Below, piece by piece: positions 24,208 through 37,928 of a stretch of 64,000 nucleotides of DNA; the stretch's first letter is position 1; each line of letters begins with the position of its first letter. The notes under the pieces are model-generated. The model was given only the letters and a program-made list of their open reading frames with translations. It was not told where the DNA came from and made no database searches. A program made the translations under genes and the position numbers. The stretch is from Cryptomeria japonica (Eukaryota; Streptophyta; Pinopsida; Cupressales; Cupressaceae), in contig NC_081405.1 of the NCBI RefSeq assembly GCF_030272615.1, positions 472,924,008 through 472,988,007 of the forward strand, given 5' to 3'.

Positions 24208-25421
24208 TTGATGTCAACACTAGTTGATATGGATGGTTACCGACAGACATGTTTTGGTTATCGGTAGAAGATCTAGTGTTACCAGTAGAAGAGACTATTT
24301 GTTGGACACTTCTGGCATGTTTGGATCTATGGAGTATGTTTGATTTCATGTGTTATATGCTCCATGAGCATGTTTTGGTCAGTTGGTATTGACTTGGTAA
24401 TTAGATGCTATCATACATTCTGGTAAACCCTTACCATTAGAGCTTTCACTAAGGAATCATGACAGGATGCATAATTGGTGTTGGTGCAGCTTCTACATGG
24501 ATTTCAGGACATTGAAGATGTTCTTTGATCATCCTTCAACTTCTTGAAGATATTGCTTTGGCGTAGTGGAACCAGAATAGGTCCAATACCTATCTAGGTT
24601 ATGGACTGGTATCATGATAACGTGTTCTCTACATGTTACCGGGATGTTTTATGGATTGGTTATTGTTGTTTTGGTATTGAGCCGACATGGCATATCATTG
24701 CAAATGGATTTATGTATTGATCTTATTGTAATATCTTTTAGGTGGCCGACCTAATATGTTTAGGCCTTAGGGTTTGTATAAATAAGAGGTAGAAACTCTT
24801 TGTAAAGTATCATGGTTATTGGAAAGGTCATGGTCAAGGATTGTAATGTGTGAATATTTTAATATCATTCGGGCAGAGGATTTGGTCAATCATTGGTGAT
24901 CGAATTGGGATTAAGAAAGAGGATTTAGTCCTCCGATATTGAGCTTAACCGAGACTGTAATCAAGCATGGTAGATGTTATTTATGGCAGTTCACTCTATT
25001 GGATTGTTGTCCATTTATCTTGAGAAGTTTGTAGCCTCTCTGTAGTCAGTGAGACTCTTTTTTTAATGAGCAGTACGCTCTAGGCAATGTGCCTCCCTGC
25101 ATGTGCAGGCCCCTTATTGTAACACATACTTTCTACAGAAGTATCATCTTACTATGGGTAGGCTTCCCATCGTGGTTTTTCCCTTTCCAGGTTTTCCACG
25201 TACAAATCATGGTGTTATATGGTATGGTTGCTTTGCATTGATTATCTAGTTAATTGTTAAGTTGTATCATTTACCGATATCTGTTCCTACTGGCATTTGT
25301 ATGTGCTTTACCGATACTTCATCGGTTTAAAGGTTATTAAGTAGATTAAAAGTCATAATCTTTTAACAATTGATTCACCCCCCCCCCCCCCCACCTCAGT
25401 TGTTCACCGGTTATCCAAACA
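24208..25421 (+). repeat. Copia-B 5' LTR
   Basis: It matches 30050-31261, ends CCAAACA before the primer-binding site and has a 15-base C tract at 25378-25392. Confidence 0.92.
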
Positions 25422-25423
25422 AT

Positions 25424-25435
25424 TGGTATCAGAGC
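25424..25435 (+). promoter_or_regulatory. Copia-B primer-binding site
   Basis: TGGTATCAGAGC lies two bases after the LTR and is complementary to initiator Met-tRNA. Confidence 0.9.
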
Positions 25436-25479
25436 CTTGGTCCTCTTTTGCAGAAGCTTAACCGCTTGAGGTAGATCCT

Positions 25480-26460
25480 ATGGCAGCTAACACTTCTAAC
25501 CCATCGACAACTATTTTCAGAAGAGAAATCCCTAAGCTTGATGAAACAAATTATGGGATATGGAAAATTCGAATGGAGACTCATCTTAGATGTCTTGGAA
25601 AGGATATTTGGGAGATCACTAAGAAAGGATATGCACCTTATGATCTGACATCTGGTAATCCTGCTCCTGCAGACTTGGATAAGAACATTGAGAATGATTG
25701 CAGAGCTAGAGAAGCCCTCTTGTGTGCGCTTACTGATCAACAGATCATGGGATTAACTGATAAATCATCGGCTAAGGTTATGTGGGATAAATTAAAAACT
25801 CTGAATGAAGGTGATCCTACTGTCAAAATTGATAAACTTGATGGTTATTGGGTAAGATGCGAAAACTTAAAGATGGAAGATAATGAAAGAATTGTTGTGC
25901 TTTTGGAAAGAGTACATGAGATTGTTATGGGAATTAAATGTTGTGGAGGATTTATAAGTGAAGATGAAATAGTTTCCAAAGTCTTGAGAGCCCTTCCACT
26001 GGCTTACAAGATGAAGGCAACTGCAATTAATGAGTTAAGAACAATGGCAAACACTTCAGTTAATAGAGACATTCTGATTGGGAAATTATTTTCTTTTGAG
26101 CTTGAAGAATTTGGATCTTTCGGAGCTATAAAGTTTGAACCTACTTTTCATGCATCATCAACATCATCATCATCTACTAACAAAAGTGATTAGAAAGCCC
26201 TATATGCAAGAGAATTGGAAGACATGAGGAAAGAAGATGAAGAACTTGACCAACTTGAAGCCTTATTTGCTAGAAGAGTGCCTAAAGGACCAACTGGAAG
26301 TAAGTATGAAGGAAAAGCACCTTTTAATTGTTTTGCATGTAACAAGATTGGTCATTTTGCATCTAGATGTCCTAAAAGGAATGCAAGGTTTGAGGAAAGA
26401 GTTAAGAAATGTTTTAAGCCTAACCAGAACAGATATAGATTCAAGAAAAGTAAACAATGA
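25480..26460 (+). pseudogene. Copia-B gag (fossil)
   Basis: The start ATG lies 45 bases after the primer-binding site. The N-terminal block PKLDETNYGIWKIRMETHL is the typical Copia gag opening. VMWDKLKTLNEGD and RALPLAYKMKATAINEL follow, and near the end comes a CCHC zinc knuckle CFACNKIGHFASRCP (about 26328-26372) used for RNA binding. Broken. Confidence 0.9.
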
Positions 26461-26550
26461 TACATAGCAGATGAGGAAGGAGTAGCAGATGACTCTGGAG
26501 ATGAACTGACAAAAGACTCTGCTAGTGGATCTGGCAATGGAAAGGAATGG

Positions 26551-29500
26551 GTGTTCTATGCTTTGAAGGAAGATGGACTGGAACCAGCTATTAAAAATGA
26601 AGAAAAGTCCCTGGCAGCAAAAGTTGAAGATAAGGATGAATGGGTAATTGATAGTGGATGCTCACATCATATGATTGGAGATAAAGGGAAATTTTTGTCC
26701 TTGCAAGAATACAATGGCGGTCAATTCAGATTTGGAGATGACAAAGCATGTATGATCAGAGGTAGAGGTATTATCTCTCTGGATGGTAAGCATAATACTG
26801 ATAATGTCTATCATGCAGAAGGTTTAAAGCATAATCTTTTGAGTGTTGGTCAATTGATTGATAAGGGTTTCCAACTTCAGTTTAAAGATAGAAAATGCAA
26901 AATCATTAACAAGACTAGTTTGGAGATTGCAACCGGTATTCAGACTGGAGGTAATATCTTTCACTTGAACACTAGTAATAAGACATGTTTGATTGCTCAT
27001 ATTGATAAGAGTTGGTTATGGCATAAGAGGTTGTGTCATGTTAATTTTGATTGTATTGTTAAGATCAGTTCAATTAAGGCAGTAAGAGATATACCTAAGA
27101 TTATGAAGCCTCATAATCCATTATGTAAGGAATGCCAATTGGGAAAGCAAGTTAGAAGTTCTTTTAAGAGCATACATGATAAATCTAATGATGTACTTGA
27201 TTTGATTCACACTGACTTATGTGGTCCAACAAGGACTAGAAGCTTTAAAGGTGATAGGTATTTCATGTTGATTATTGATGACTATTCTAGAATGATGTGG
27301 GTGACTTTTCTAAGAGAGAAGTCTGAAGCTTTTGAGAAATTCAAGATCTTTAGAGCCAAAGTTGAAACAGGAACTGGATTGAAAATCAAATGTCTAAGAT
27401 CAGATCATGGCGGTGAGTTCACTTCTCATGAATTTAATAGTTATTGTGAGACAAATGGCATTTGGAGACAGTTATCTGCACCTAGAACTCCTCAGCAAAA
27501 TGGAGTAGTTGAAAGAAAGAACATAACTATTTTGGATGCAACAAGATCTATCATGATGGAAGCTAAATTGCCTCATATCTACTGGAGAGAAGTAGTGAGT
27601 ACAATAGTCTGCACATTCAACAGAGTTCACATCAAAGGTGAAACCGGTAAGACCCCTTATGAATTATGGTTTGTACATACACCTACTGTTAAGTATTTCA
27701 GAATTTTTGGAAGTAAATGCTATATCAAAAGAGATGATTAAATTGGAAAGTTTGATCCTAGATGTGATGAAGGGATATTTCTTGGGTATTCAAGTCAAAG
27801 AAAAGCCTATAGATGTTATAACAAAAGATTGCAGAAAATTGTGGAAAGTGCTAATGTGAAAGTGGATGAACAGTACAAAAATCATTCTATATCATATGAT
27901 AGGGAACCGGCAGGGGAAATGATCATAACTAAACCAACAATGCCTCAACCAGTACAGGAAGGTGAAACAATTACACCGACACAATCAAAAAATTCAACTA
28001 TGACTGATGATCAGAGCAGTGAACGTAAAGTTCAGAAAACACCAAGGTATGTAAGATTAAATCATTCTGAAGATCAAATTATTGGAGATAAAAACAAGGG
28101 ATTTATGACAAGAAGAAAATTGGCAAATGAAGAGGTATGTCTTATTTCTCAAGTTGAACCGGCAACTGTTATTGAAGCTTGTAAGGATAAACATTGGTTA
28201 AAAGCTATGGAAGATGAATTAGATCAGATAGAGAAAAATGAGACTTGGTCTTTAGTTCCCCGACCTAAAAATAAGAATGTTATTGGAAACAAATGGGTTT
28301 TTAGGAATAATCTGAATGAGGATGGCCAAGTTGTAAGAAACAAGGCTATATTGGTTTGTAAAGGATATTCTCAAATGGAAGGAATTGATTATGGTCAGAC
28401 ATTTGCACTTGTAGCTAGAATTGAAGCTGTTAGACTATTTCTTGCCTATGTAGCTTATAAGAATTATAAGGTTTATCAAATGGATGTTAAATGTGCATTT
28501 TTGAATGGTGAACTTGAGGAAGAAGTTTACATTGAGCAACCTGATGGATTTTCACTGACAGATGATAAAGATATGGTTTGCAGATTGAAGAAAGCTTTAT
28601 ATGGATTGAAACAGGCTCCTAAAGGCAGTGCTAATAGTAATTTATATTATAAGATCACTGATAATGATATTCTGATTATTGAAGTATTTGTTGATGATAT
28701 CATTTTTGGAGGAGAAGATAAATTATGCATGGAAATTGCTAACAACATGAAGAATGAATTTGAAATGTCCATGATTGGTGAGATGAGATTGTTCTTAGGT
28801 TTACAGATTACTCAAACTAACAAAGGCATTTTTATCTGTCAAACTAAGTATTTGAGGGAATTGTTGAATAAGTTTGGTATGGATAATTCCAAACCAGTAA
28901 GTACTCCTATGGTGACAAGTGATAAATTATCTATCCAGGATACTTCTACACTAGTAAATCCGACAAGGTATAAGTCTATGATTGGTGGTCTGTTATATAT
29001 AACTCAGAATAGACCGAATATTATGAATGCAGTAAGTATTGTTTCAAGATATTAAAGTAATCCTAAAGAAAATCATGAATGTGCAGTAAAGAGGATATTT
29101 CGTTATTTGCAAGGAACAACAGAATATGGTTTATGGTATTCTAAAAATGATGATTTCACTTTATGTGCATATACTGACTCAGATTGGGCAGGAGATACTG
29201 ATGAGAGGAAGAGAACTTCTGGTGGAGCTTTCTTTCTTGGGAAGAAACCAGTTTCATGGATCAGCAAAAAATAGTCATGCATTTCTTTATCTACTGCAGA
29301 AGCTGAGTATGTTGGAGCAGCAACTAATTGCACTCAAGTCTTGTGGATGAAGCAAATTTTGAAAGATATCAGGGTAAATTGTAGTGAATCGGTAGTTATC
29401 TATTGTGATAACTCTACAGCTATTGACATGTCTAAGAATCCAATGTTTCACTCCAAGACTAGGCATATTTCAATAAAGTATTACTTTTTGAAGGACAAGG

Positions 29501-29640
29501 TAGAAGCAAACGAAGTCAAATTGGTTTATGTGAACACTGAAGAACAGGTTGCAGATATATTCAATAAACCGTTGTCTAAGGAATCATTTGAGTATTTGAG
29601 AGACATGTTAGGGGTTTCTGCCCCTCCGATAGAGACTTGA
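26551..29640 (+). pseudogene. Copia-B pol (fossil)
   Basis: Order: protease with DSGCSHHMIGD near 26650; pre-integrase HKRLCHVNFD near 27020; integrase core DLIHTDLCGPT, RSDHGGEF and APRTPQQNGVVER (27200-27510); reverse transcriptase [22 protein letters not shown] and VDDIIFGGE (about 28190-28800); RNase H with YTDSDWAGD, AEAEYVGA and ADIFNKPL (about 29160-29580), ending shortly before 29640. The layout is Ty1/Copia. It is broken, so it is not a working polyprotein. Confidence 0.93.
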
Positions 29641-29998
29641 TTGATGCAGTTTGTCATCAGTCGAACATGCATTACCAGAGACATTATTCATTCTGGCACT
29701 GATGAGTGGTGCTCCTACTCAGGGGGGAGTAGTCAGCTTTGAGATACAGAAGTTTACATTATTGCTTTGATATTTTTGTCAGATTTCTGGCATTGATGTC
29801 AAAGGGGGAGAGATATTGATATGAAAATAAAGAAAAAGGAGTTGTATACATTAGGGGGAGAGATTTATTCAGAACTTTACAAAGATATCATTCACACAGA
29901 TTTTTGGTTGTCTTCCACAGGGGGATACTTGTTTGGCACTTCTTAGTACTTAGATGTTTTTCACATCTAGTGTTGCCATCAATGCCAAAGGGGGATAT
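29641..29998 (+). promoter_or_regulatory. Copia-B 3' untranslated region with iterated purine tracts
   Basis: Four G-rich tracts occur: CAAAGGGGGAGAGAT (29796), TTAGGGGGAGAGAT (29852), ACAGGGGGATA (29917) and CAAAGGGGGATAT (29986). The last abuts the LTR and is the likely plus-strand primer site. Confidence 0.7.
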
Positions 29999-31261
29999 TG
30001 TTGGCATTATTGGATGAATTTATTATGTGTTGCATTGATGTTTTGTCATTGATGTCAACACTAGCTGCTATGGATGGTTACTGGCAGAAAGGATTTGGTT
30101 ATCGGTAGAAGATCTATTGTTACTAGCAGAAGAGACTATCTCTTGGACACTTCCGATGTGTTTGGATCTATGGAGTATGTTTGATTTCAGTTTTATATGC
30201 TCCATGAGCATGTTTTGGTCAGTTGGTATTGACTTGGTAATCAGATGCTATCATACATTCTTGTAAACCCTTTCCGGCATAGCTTTCACTAAGGAATCAT
30301 GTCAGGATGCATAATTGGTGTTGGTGCAGCTTCTACATGGATTTTAAGATGTTGAAGATGTTCTTTGATCATGCTTCAAGTGCTTGAAGACATTGCTTTG
30401 GCGTGGTGGACCCAGAATAGGTCTGGTACCTATCTAGGTTATGGATCGGTATCATGATAACATGTTCTCCACATGTTACCGGGATGTTTTATGGATTGGT
30501 TATTGTTGTTTTGGTCTTGGGACGACATGGCATATCATTGTAAATGGATTTATGTATTGATCTTATTGTAATATCTTTTAGGTGGTCGACCTAATTGGTT
30601 TAGGCCTTCGGGTTTGTATAAATAAGAGGTAGAAACTCTTTGTAAAGTATCATGGTTATTGGAAAGGTCATGGTCAAGGATTGTAATGCACGAGTATTTT
30701 AATATCATTTAGGCAAAGGATTTGGTCGATCATTGGTGATCGAATTGGGATTAAGAAAGAGGATTTAGTCCTCCGGTATTGAGCTTAACTGAGACTGTGA
30801 TCAGGCATGATAGATGCTATTTTTGGCAGTTCACTCTATTGGATTGTTGTACATTTATCTTGAGAAGGTTGTAGCCTCTCTGTAGTCAGTGAGACTCTTT
30901 TTTTAATGAGCAGTACGCTCTAGGCAGTGTGCCTTCCTGCATGTGCAGGCCCCTCATTGTAACACATACTTTCTGCAAAAGTATCATCTAACTGTGGGTA
31001 GGCTTCCCACCGTGGTTTTTCCCTTTCTGGGTTTTCCACATACAAATCATGGTGTTATATTGTACGGTTGCTTTGAATTGATTATCTGGTTAATTGTTAA
31101 GTTGTATTATTTACCGGTATCTATTCCTACCGGCATATGTATGTGCTTTACCGGTACTTGATCTGTTTAAAGGTTATTAAGTGGATTAAAAGTCATAATT
31201 TTTTAATAATTTATTCACCCCCCCCCCCCACCCTCTCAGTTGTTCACCGGTTATCCTAACA
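29999..31261 (+). repeat. Copia-B 3' LTR
   Basis: 1263 bp, TGTTGGCATT to TCCTAACA, with a 12-base C tract near 31218. It is the partner of 24208-25421. Confidence 0.93.
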
Positions 31262-31760
31262 ATATATTCATCGATTAATATATTGATAGATAGATAGATA
31301 TGAAAACATAAAGACTAAAATCTATCATAGAGATTTAATCCATTCCAAACAAGGATACACAAACCAAGACATATCGACACTTCCCTAATCATAACCAACT
31401 CAACAAAAGGCATATTGTAGCTACTCAACCATTCTAACTCAATTGACCAACTAGGTGGTGAGTATGTGATAGCTCAATAAGGCACATATGTAAGATTACC
31501 GAACTAAATTCCTCTCGTGAGTGATACTCTTCCTCCCCTCTGGAGGATTGTTCTTTTTCTACATCCAACTCAACACATTTACAACAATAGTCAATTGTTA
31601 TTAAAACATCATATATTCTAGCTTTAAATATTCAAAATATAAGAATGATTGCACATTCATTCATCCAATTTCCAAATATATCTGAAGCATATTCATGTGC
31701 TTTCAGTATTTTAACCAAAACAAGTAACAATAATTAGTAATGTCAAAATGGGGTATAACA
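31262..31760 (-). repeat. Gypsy-B 3' LTR, second segment
   Basis: It aligns with 48660-49122 and ends GGGTATAACA next to the internal region. Confidence 0.88.
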
Positions 31761-31780
31761 TACTTCCCCCTCTCGTGAAT
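31761..31780 (-). promoter_or_regulatory. Gypsy-B polypurine tract
   Basis: On the minus strand CGAGAGGGGGAAGTA lies directly before the 3' LTR start TGTTATACCCC, the expected place for the plus-strand primer. Confidence 0.75.
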
Positions 31781-33050
31781 CATCATCCCCGATGATTGTA
31801 AGTATAAACAATGTCATAAAGCATAAACTATAATCATAGTAGCATTGTTTCCATAATTTTTCATATTCAAGCAAAACATGAGGAAATTTGTTCTTCATCT
31901 AAGCATAATCCTTCAAGTAATAGAATCTTCTACATACCAATCCCATTGGACCTTGCATTGCAGAACCTCTCTGTTTAATTATACCAATTTTATCCTCCAT
32001 TTCTACTAGCATGTTAGGTCCAAGATTTAACCTATCCTCAAGCTTATCCTATCTTTAAAAAGTTTGACACTTCCATTCATACAATGCTTCAAATGGAGCC
32101 ATCTCAATTTGCAGAGTCATAAGAATTGTTATATACAAATTCTACCAAAATAAGTAATCTTCCCACTTGTATTATTAATCCATGCAATACATTCTTAGTA
32201 TATCTTCTAATTCTTGGTTTACCCTCTCAGTTTGACCATCAATTTCTAGATGGTATGATGAACTTATATTCAACTTAGTCCCAAGCGAAGAAAATAAGGT
32301 TTACCAAAACCTAGATGTCACTCAAGCATCTTTTATAAAAAATAATCCTTTCAAGGATTTTATGTAATCTAAACACATCTTTAATAAATTTTTGGTGCTA
32401 TATCAACAGTTTTGTTTGTTAAATTCTCTAGAATAAAATGTGCTACCTTGGTAAGATTGTTCACTACTACCAGAATAACATAATACACATTCCTTCACAT
32501 AGGTAGACTTTAGAAAAATCCATACTAAAGACTTTCCATTTCCTTATCCTGCATAACGATGTTCTGATTTTACCCTCTAGCGTTCTAAGTAGCTTGCTAC
32601 ACATCTTGTAACATCTATTTTCAAAAATATAACGTCTTAGCATCAACCAACAACTTTGTTATTCCATGATGTCCAAAATGTGGTTTTGTATGAACTTCTT
32701 TCCATATCAAATCCTTTAACTCCCCTGAGTTAGGTACATAGATTCTTCCCTTAAACCTCAATAATGAACTCCTTCATACCTTGGGTCTTGTATATTATCC
32801 GAGAGTGCCTTCCCGACTTGCTCATGGTACTCGTTACTCTTGAATTTTTGCAACACTTGACCCTTGAAACCAGTTTGAATAGATATAATTTGAGAAGATA
32901 TGCCTTCTTCTACTAAGGCATCTGCAACTCTATTCTCCTTTCCTTTAATGTAATAAATGTTGAAATCACAATCTGATATCAATTCCAACCATCTTCTTTG
33001 TTGAACATTCAAATTCAATTGGTAAATAATTACTTCAAACCGTGATAATC
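31781..33050 (-). pseudogene. Gypsy-B integrase and RNase H remains (fossil)
   Basis: RNase H is clear at 32758-33018 on the minus strand (QQRRWLELISDCDF, YIKGKENRVADAL), which is the standard Ty3/Gypsy C-terminal RNase H signature. Left of it, up to about 31900, lies strongly decayed integrase sequence. A segment resembling the Gypsy integrase block on plant-specific target flanks can be traced near 32000-32300 only weakly. Broken many times. Confidence 0.7.
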
Positions 33051-34150
33051 AGTTTTTCAATTCAAAGGGTTTTCCAAAAGATAGTATCTCCACATGGAAA
33101 ACTACAGCTAATTCCAAATCATGTGGAGCATAATTTTTATTCATGTAGATTTTAAATTCCTCAACTCATAGGCTATGACTTGTCCTTCTTATATCAATAC
33201 TTCATCTAAACCTTCTCCTGATGTTTTTGTGATGACTACAAAACCACCATCTGAATTAGGTATTCATAATGAAGGAGTTGTAGTTATTTTCTCTTTAAGT
33301 TGATCAAATGTTACTTGACATTTTTCTGACCACTCAACTTCTTTCCTTACCTTTGTATTGAAGTAATAGGAAAAATATCCTAGAAAATTTTTCTACAAAC
33401 TTACGATAGTACCCAACCAGATCATAAAACTTCTTTCTTCTGATACAATCTTTGGTATTGGCCATTTCAAGTCTTGCTTAAATCTTAGGAAGATTAACTG
33501 CTAATCCCTCAGTTGAAATTACATGTCCTAAATATTATACTCTCTCCTGAAAGAATGCATATTTTAAAGAGTTTCCCATACAAATTATTATCTCTTAACC
33601 TTCGTAGGACATTTCCCAAATGTTGGAGATGTTCCTCCTCATTCTTGTAGAATATGAGAATATCATTCTGACATAATTTTATCCAGGAAATCTCTAAATA
33701 TATTATTCATCAATTTGCAGGTGCATTTGTTAATCCAAATGACCATATCTAGTTCTAAAATCTATTTTTGAAAATGACCCCATCCTTGATCCTTAACTAA
33801 TGATATCTAGATCATAGATCAATTTTTGAGAACACTGCCACTTCTCACATTTGACCAAATAGATCATCAATACATGGTAATGATACTTGTTCTTTATTGT
33901 TGCATTATTGAGCAACTGATAATCTATGCATAAGTGCAATGCAACATCTTCCTTCTTCACAATCATCACTTACGCTCCCCAAGGTGAAACACTGGTTCTA
34001 AACAATCCTTAGACAAAATTTCCTCCAATTGAGTTTTTAACTCCATTAATTCTATTATAGTCATCCTATAAGGAATCTTTGATATTGGTTCTAATTATGT
34101 TAATGGAGAAATCGAACACTCTCTTCCACATAATCCTTAAGTATAGTATA
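33051..34150 (-). pseudogene. Gypsy-B reverse transcriptase remains (fossil)
   Basis: On the minus strand DYQLLN and then NATIKNKEQVSLPCIDDLF can be read near 33840-33930. They match the Ty3/Gypsy pattern in which the active-site palm follows a VTIKN..PLPRIDDL block. The following region to 33050 keeps the spacing of the palm and thumb but is heavily decayed. Confidence 0.7.
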
Positions 34151-36280
34151 CTTTTCCGTGTTTGTCTTTTCTAATTCCTTTATTTTATCATCCTCAGCTT
34201 CTAGATGGTCTTAGGATCCGTAATAGTCTACATCATGTGAGTTATAGACTCTTTGTTTTCCTCAAATTTTTCCATCTTGTCAGCGAAAAGTTGACAACCT
34301 TTCTTGTTGGCTCTTATGCATTTGCATGATAGAGATTTGTCATAACTTACTTCTCTAAGGGTTCCTTGAATAGATACCCAATTCCCTTGATGATTTAGAC
34401 ATTTTACAGATTGGGCATGACAATCCACTTAGGCTCCATGTTTCCACAGCCAATTCATCCTTAAATAACATCATAAGAGCCCAGAACTACATACAAGTTC
34501 ACTTTCGTATGATAACTTGGAAGTTAAACCCTAGCTTCAATAGGCATTGCTTCCACCTCAGTCTCTTATCTGGTTTTCATATTTATCAATCCAATATTTT
34601 GCCTTATAACTAGCTTGAAATCTTACTAGCTATTTCAGGGGAAATGATATCCCTTGTAATCCTTTCTTGTTTCATTCTTATTGTTGCAATATCCTTTGTT
34701 TCCTTTCTTTTGGATAATGTTGACCTCCACTTATCTTTTTGGAAAACTAATTATCTTGTGACCATTTAAACTTTTCCGACTCCTTTCTTGATAGTTGAGA
34801 TATACCTAAGCCTTTTCTCTTGCTTAATAGTTTTCTCATTCACTAAGCCCATGGTTGTAGGACCGTATACATCCTATCATAAACTTTCTTATACAAAACC
34901 GCTCATCTTTCATACATGGTACATACTTCTAAAGACAATATTTTTTTCCCAATACTCATTCACCAAAGAGTTATCTTGCCTCGATTCCTAGAAACCAATC
35001 AACTTTTCTTCCCAAAATAGTTGTAGTATCCACCAATTATGAAATATTTTCATACATTCACTCCAAGTAAGGCTCTAAAGATCTCAAGTTTCATTTTCTC
35101 GTTCATTCACCCATTGGATGCTTCACCAAATAATTGATAAACTTCCAAAAAAGATTTGGTATTCCTAATCTCAATATATATATTCTTTTCTAGTGAGCCA
35201 TGCTTCAGCTACATCACCTCTAGTGGTTCTGGTTCCTTTAAAATTTAGAGGAATGATTTTCTTCATGTCATGAAATAACTCACTTGCAAGATTTTTCCTT
35301 GTACTAGTTCCTTCTCAAGTTTGTGATTCATCTTTATCATGACCACTTCTTGTGATTGTTCATGATTATTGGCATTTTATTCCTATTACCTTTTTCTCAA
35401 GGTTCTCAATTCTCTCTACTTTCATTTCATCATAGCCAAAATTCAATCTAGTTTTGGCTTTGACTTTTCCACACCTTGGCCTTTCTCTTGGCTAACCTCC
35501 TAGTTGGTTCTTGTCCTAATCATTTGTTTCTCTTGGAGGTTTCATTTGCATTGTCTAACCTTCCAAAAAGTATAAATATTCAATCATAAAACTTTTTAAA
35601 GAATATTTTTCACAAGTTTTTCCTTATCATGATTTCATTTACTTTCATGAGGATTTTAACTATCCTCATATTTTCATAGAATGACTCTTCAGATAGTCAA
35701 GGGGAGAATATCCCTCGGATTCATCCTCTGATACATAATCTAGTGGAACGTATCTCTCAGATTTTTGTTCACATTCATGATTGAAAAGTATATGTCCTAT
35801 AGACTTATTTTCAAATACATAATTGTGGGGTATATATCCCTCTGATTCATCGCTTGATGGTTTAACAATCAATTCAAAGAATATGGGTAAACGAGCGTCC
35901 CTACAAAATCATGTCATGACCAATACTCCATTCCATAGGCTTTTCCCTAGAAAGTGGTCAAGAGTCTGACTTGGTAGGAGAGATAGGAGGTACGAAGCTA
36001 ACTGCCTCATGTATCCTCTTTTCTCTTAATGGACACGAGATAAGACATGACTAAAAAGTCTCAATGTCACTTAGCCAATTTGTGTTATCATAATGGGTTC
36101 CCTCTATGGTTTTGACAATGGATTATTTTTCCTCCTTGACCTTAAGGTAGTGCTCATTCTCAATTACTAACTTCCTTGCAGTCATCTTGAGACACACCAT
36201 CCCAGCACAAGAATTCAAAACCTTATATTCTTTTAATGTTGGAAGGAAAGAATAGAGAGCTCATGGGATCTAGTGCTAAA
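34151..36280 (-). pseudogene. Gypsy-B gag/protease region, strongly decayed (fossil)
   Basis: This is the region between the primer-binding site and reverse transcriptase, where gag and protease are expected. No clear zinc knuckle or protease motif survives. 35666-35872 encodes a short acidic repeat (SEGY.P..Y variants) present about three times. The assignment rests on position. Confidence 0.45.
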
Positions 36281-36283
36281 CCT

Positions 36284-36300
36284 GGTAGCTCTGATACCAC
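36284..36300 (-). promoter_or_regulatory. Gypsy-B primer-binding site
   Basis: The plus strand reads GGTAGCTCTGATACCAC, complement of GTGGTATCAGAGCTACC. It lies one base from the 5' LTR start at 36302. Confidence 0.88.
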
Positions 36301-36301
36301 A

Positions 36302-37168
36302 TGAAACATCCCCTTTGTTCTACCCTTTCATTTTTACCAAGTTTTAACCCACAAGTAAAAATAAATACTTTGCCAACATACCAATAATAAATTTTTCTTT
36401 TCCTTTTCAATTCAAGATACATAATTGAAATAAATCACTTTTCATTTTCATTCATCATGAAACATATGCAATGTCATATTCATAAAAATATAAATGCATT
36501 TACATTATCCTTTTCAAACTTCCATTTCCTTTAGGAATATTTGATTACAAATAAAGCTTCAATTGAGCTTAAGAGTACATAAGTAAATCATAGTGGTCCA
36601 GATGTCCTTCCTGGAATACATCCTCAAATATCAGCTGCCAACTGCATGAGGAAGAGCAAAACTCAAGCGCTTTTCCACCCAACCAAGACTTCGTAGTCCG
36701 CCATGCCTCTTCTAACTAAAGCGGCCTGACCCTTTGACCAAGAGTTTGGTTTGGTAACCTTACAATATAATATAGCCTTCTAAGCATAGTGTTGTGTCCT
36801 ACATAACTAGAGCCTACATGTATGACATTCCCTGTCTAGTATGTAAACCTGGATCATAGTGAATTGACAGTATAGACAATGGCAACCTACACTACTTAGG
36901 CCTAAGAATTCATCACCCAATACATTGAGTGAGAGTCGTATGTCCACCCACTTCATTGCTCTATTTGATAAACTGACCATTTAATTATCCCATATTTATC
37001 CCATGGGTACCAATATGAAACATTAGGTTATTCCCAACCTTGGTTAATCTAACCCTATATTACCAACTCATTCCTTCCTATATTCAACTCTCACATCATA
37101 GAATAGAATAATTATGGTAAGGTGACCATTTATCTATTCTTATACCTTTCTCATAAGATCAAATAATA
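36302..37168 (-). repeat. Gypsy-B 5' LTR, first segment
   Basis: It begins TGAAACATCCCC on the plus strand and aligns with 21081 onward. It is interrupted at 37168 by Copia-C. Confidence 0.88.
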
Positions 37169-37597
37169 GAATAACTTGTTGGCAATTTGGAGGAATTGAT
37201 TATGTGTTGCATTGATGTTTGTCACTAATGTCAACACTAATTGTTTTGTTGTCTACCGGCTTCCGGTAGAGTGGTTGGTTTTTTATGATTGATCTAGATA
37301 TTTGTCTTTAGTTTTGGTTCGGCTGTTGGAATTGGTTTGGATTGGTTATTCATGTGTTCCTGATGTGTATCACATTCAGTTGGTTCAGGATTTAATGATC
37401 TGGATGCTATCATTTTTCTAGTAAGCCTTTTGGTTACCGATAAGGGTTTTACCGGCAACGCTTTGATGAAGTCAAACTAGTTTATGTGAACACTAAAGAG
37501 GAGATTTCAGATATATTCACTAAACCTTTGCCTAAGTAATCATTTGAGTACTTCATAGATAGATTGGGAGTTTATGCCCCTCCAATAGAGACTTGAG

Positions 37598-37928
37598 TGA
37601 TGTTGATTGGCATCAGTCTGGCATGCATTATCAGAATTAACATTCATTTCAGATTGATGTGTTGTTGCTGCTACTCAATATTTTTCTTTGATGTTTATGT
37701 CATATTTTTGGCATTGATGTCAAAGGGGGAGAGATATTTATGTGAAAAATAGAGCTTAACAAGGATATCATTCACAGGGGGAGTTTGATATGTTGGTTCA
37801 AAACTTCATTGTCATATCATTTTGGGGAGATTGTTGGATCTCTTCCATTGGGGGAGACTTATTTGGCATTTCTTGGCACTTGGATGTTTTTCACATCTAG
37901 TGTTGCCATCAATGCCAAAGGGGGAGAT
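37598..37928 (+). promoter_or_regulatory. Copia-C 3' untranslated region with purine tracts
   Basis: CAAAGGGGGAGAGAT (37721), CAGGGGGAGTT (37777), TTGGGGGAGACTT (37848) and CAAAGGGGGAGATT (37917) repeat the pattern seen in Copia-A and Copia-B. Confidence 0.7.

Larger units (their letters stand above)
24208..31261 (+). mobile_element. Copia-B, Ty1/Copia element, broken but nearly complete
   Basis: This Copia element of about 7.05 kb lies in the left LTR of Gypsy-B. ATATA occurs on both sides (24203-24207 and 31262-31266), although the left flank is a TA repeat. It has LTRs, primer-binding site, gag, the full pol domain set and a purine tract. LTR divergence is about 7% by eye. It is broken in about five places. 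Its LTR is related to that of Copia-C. Confidence 0.93.
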
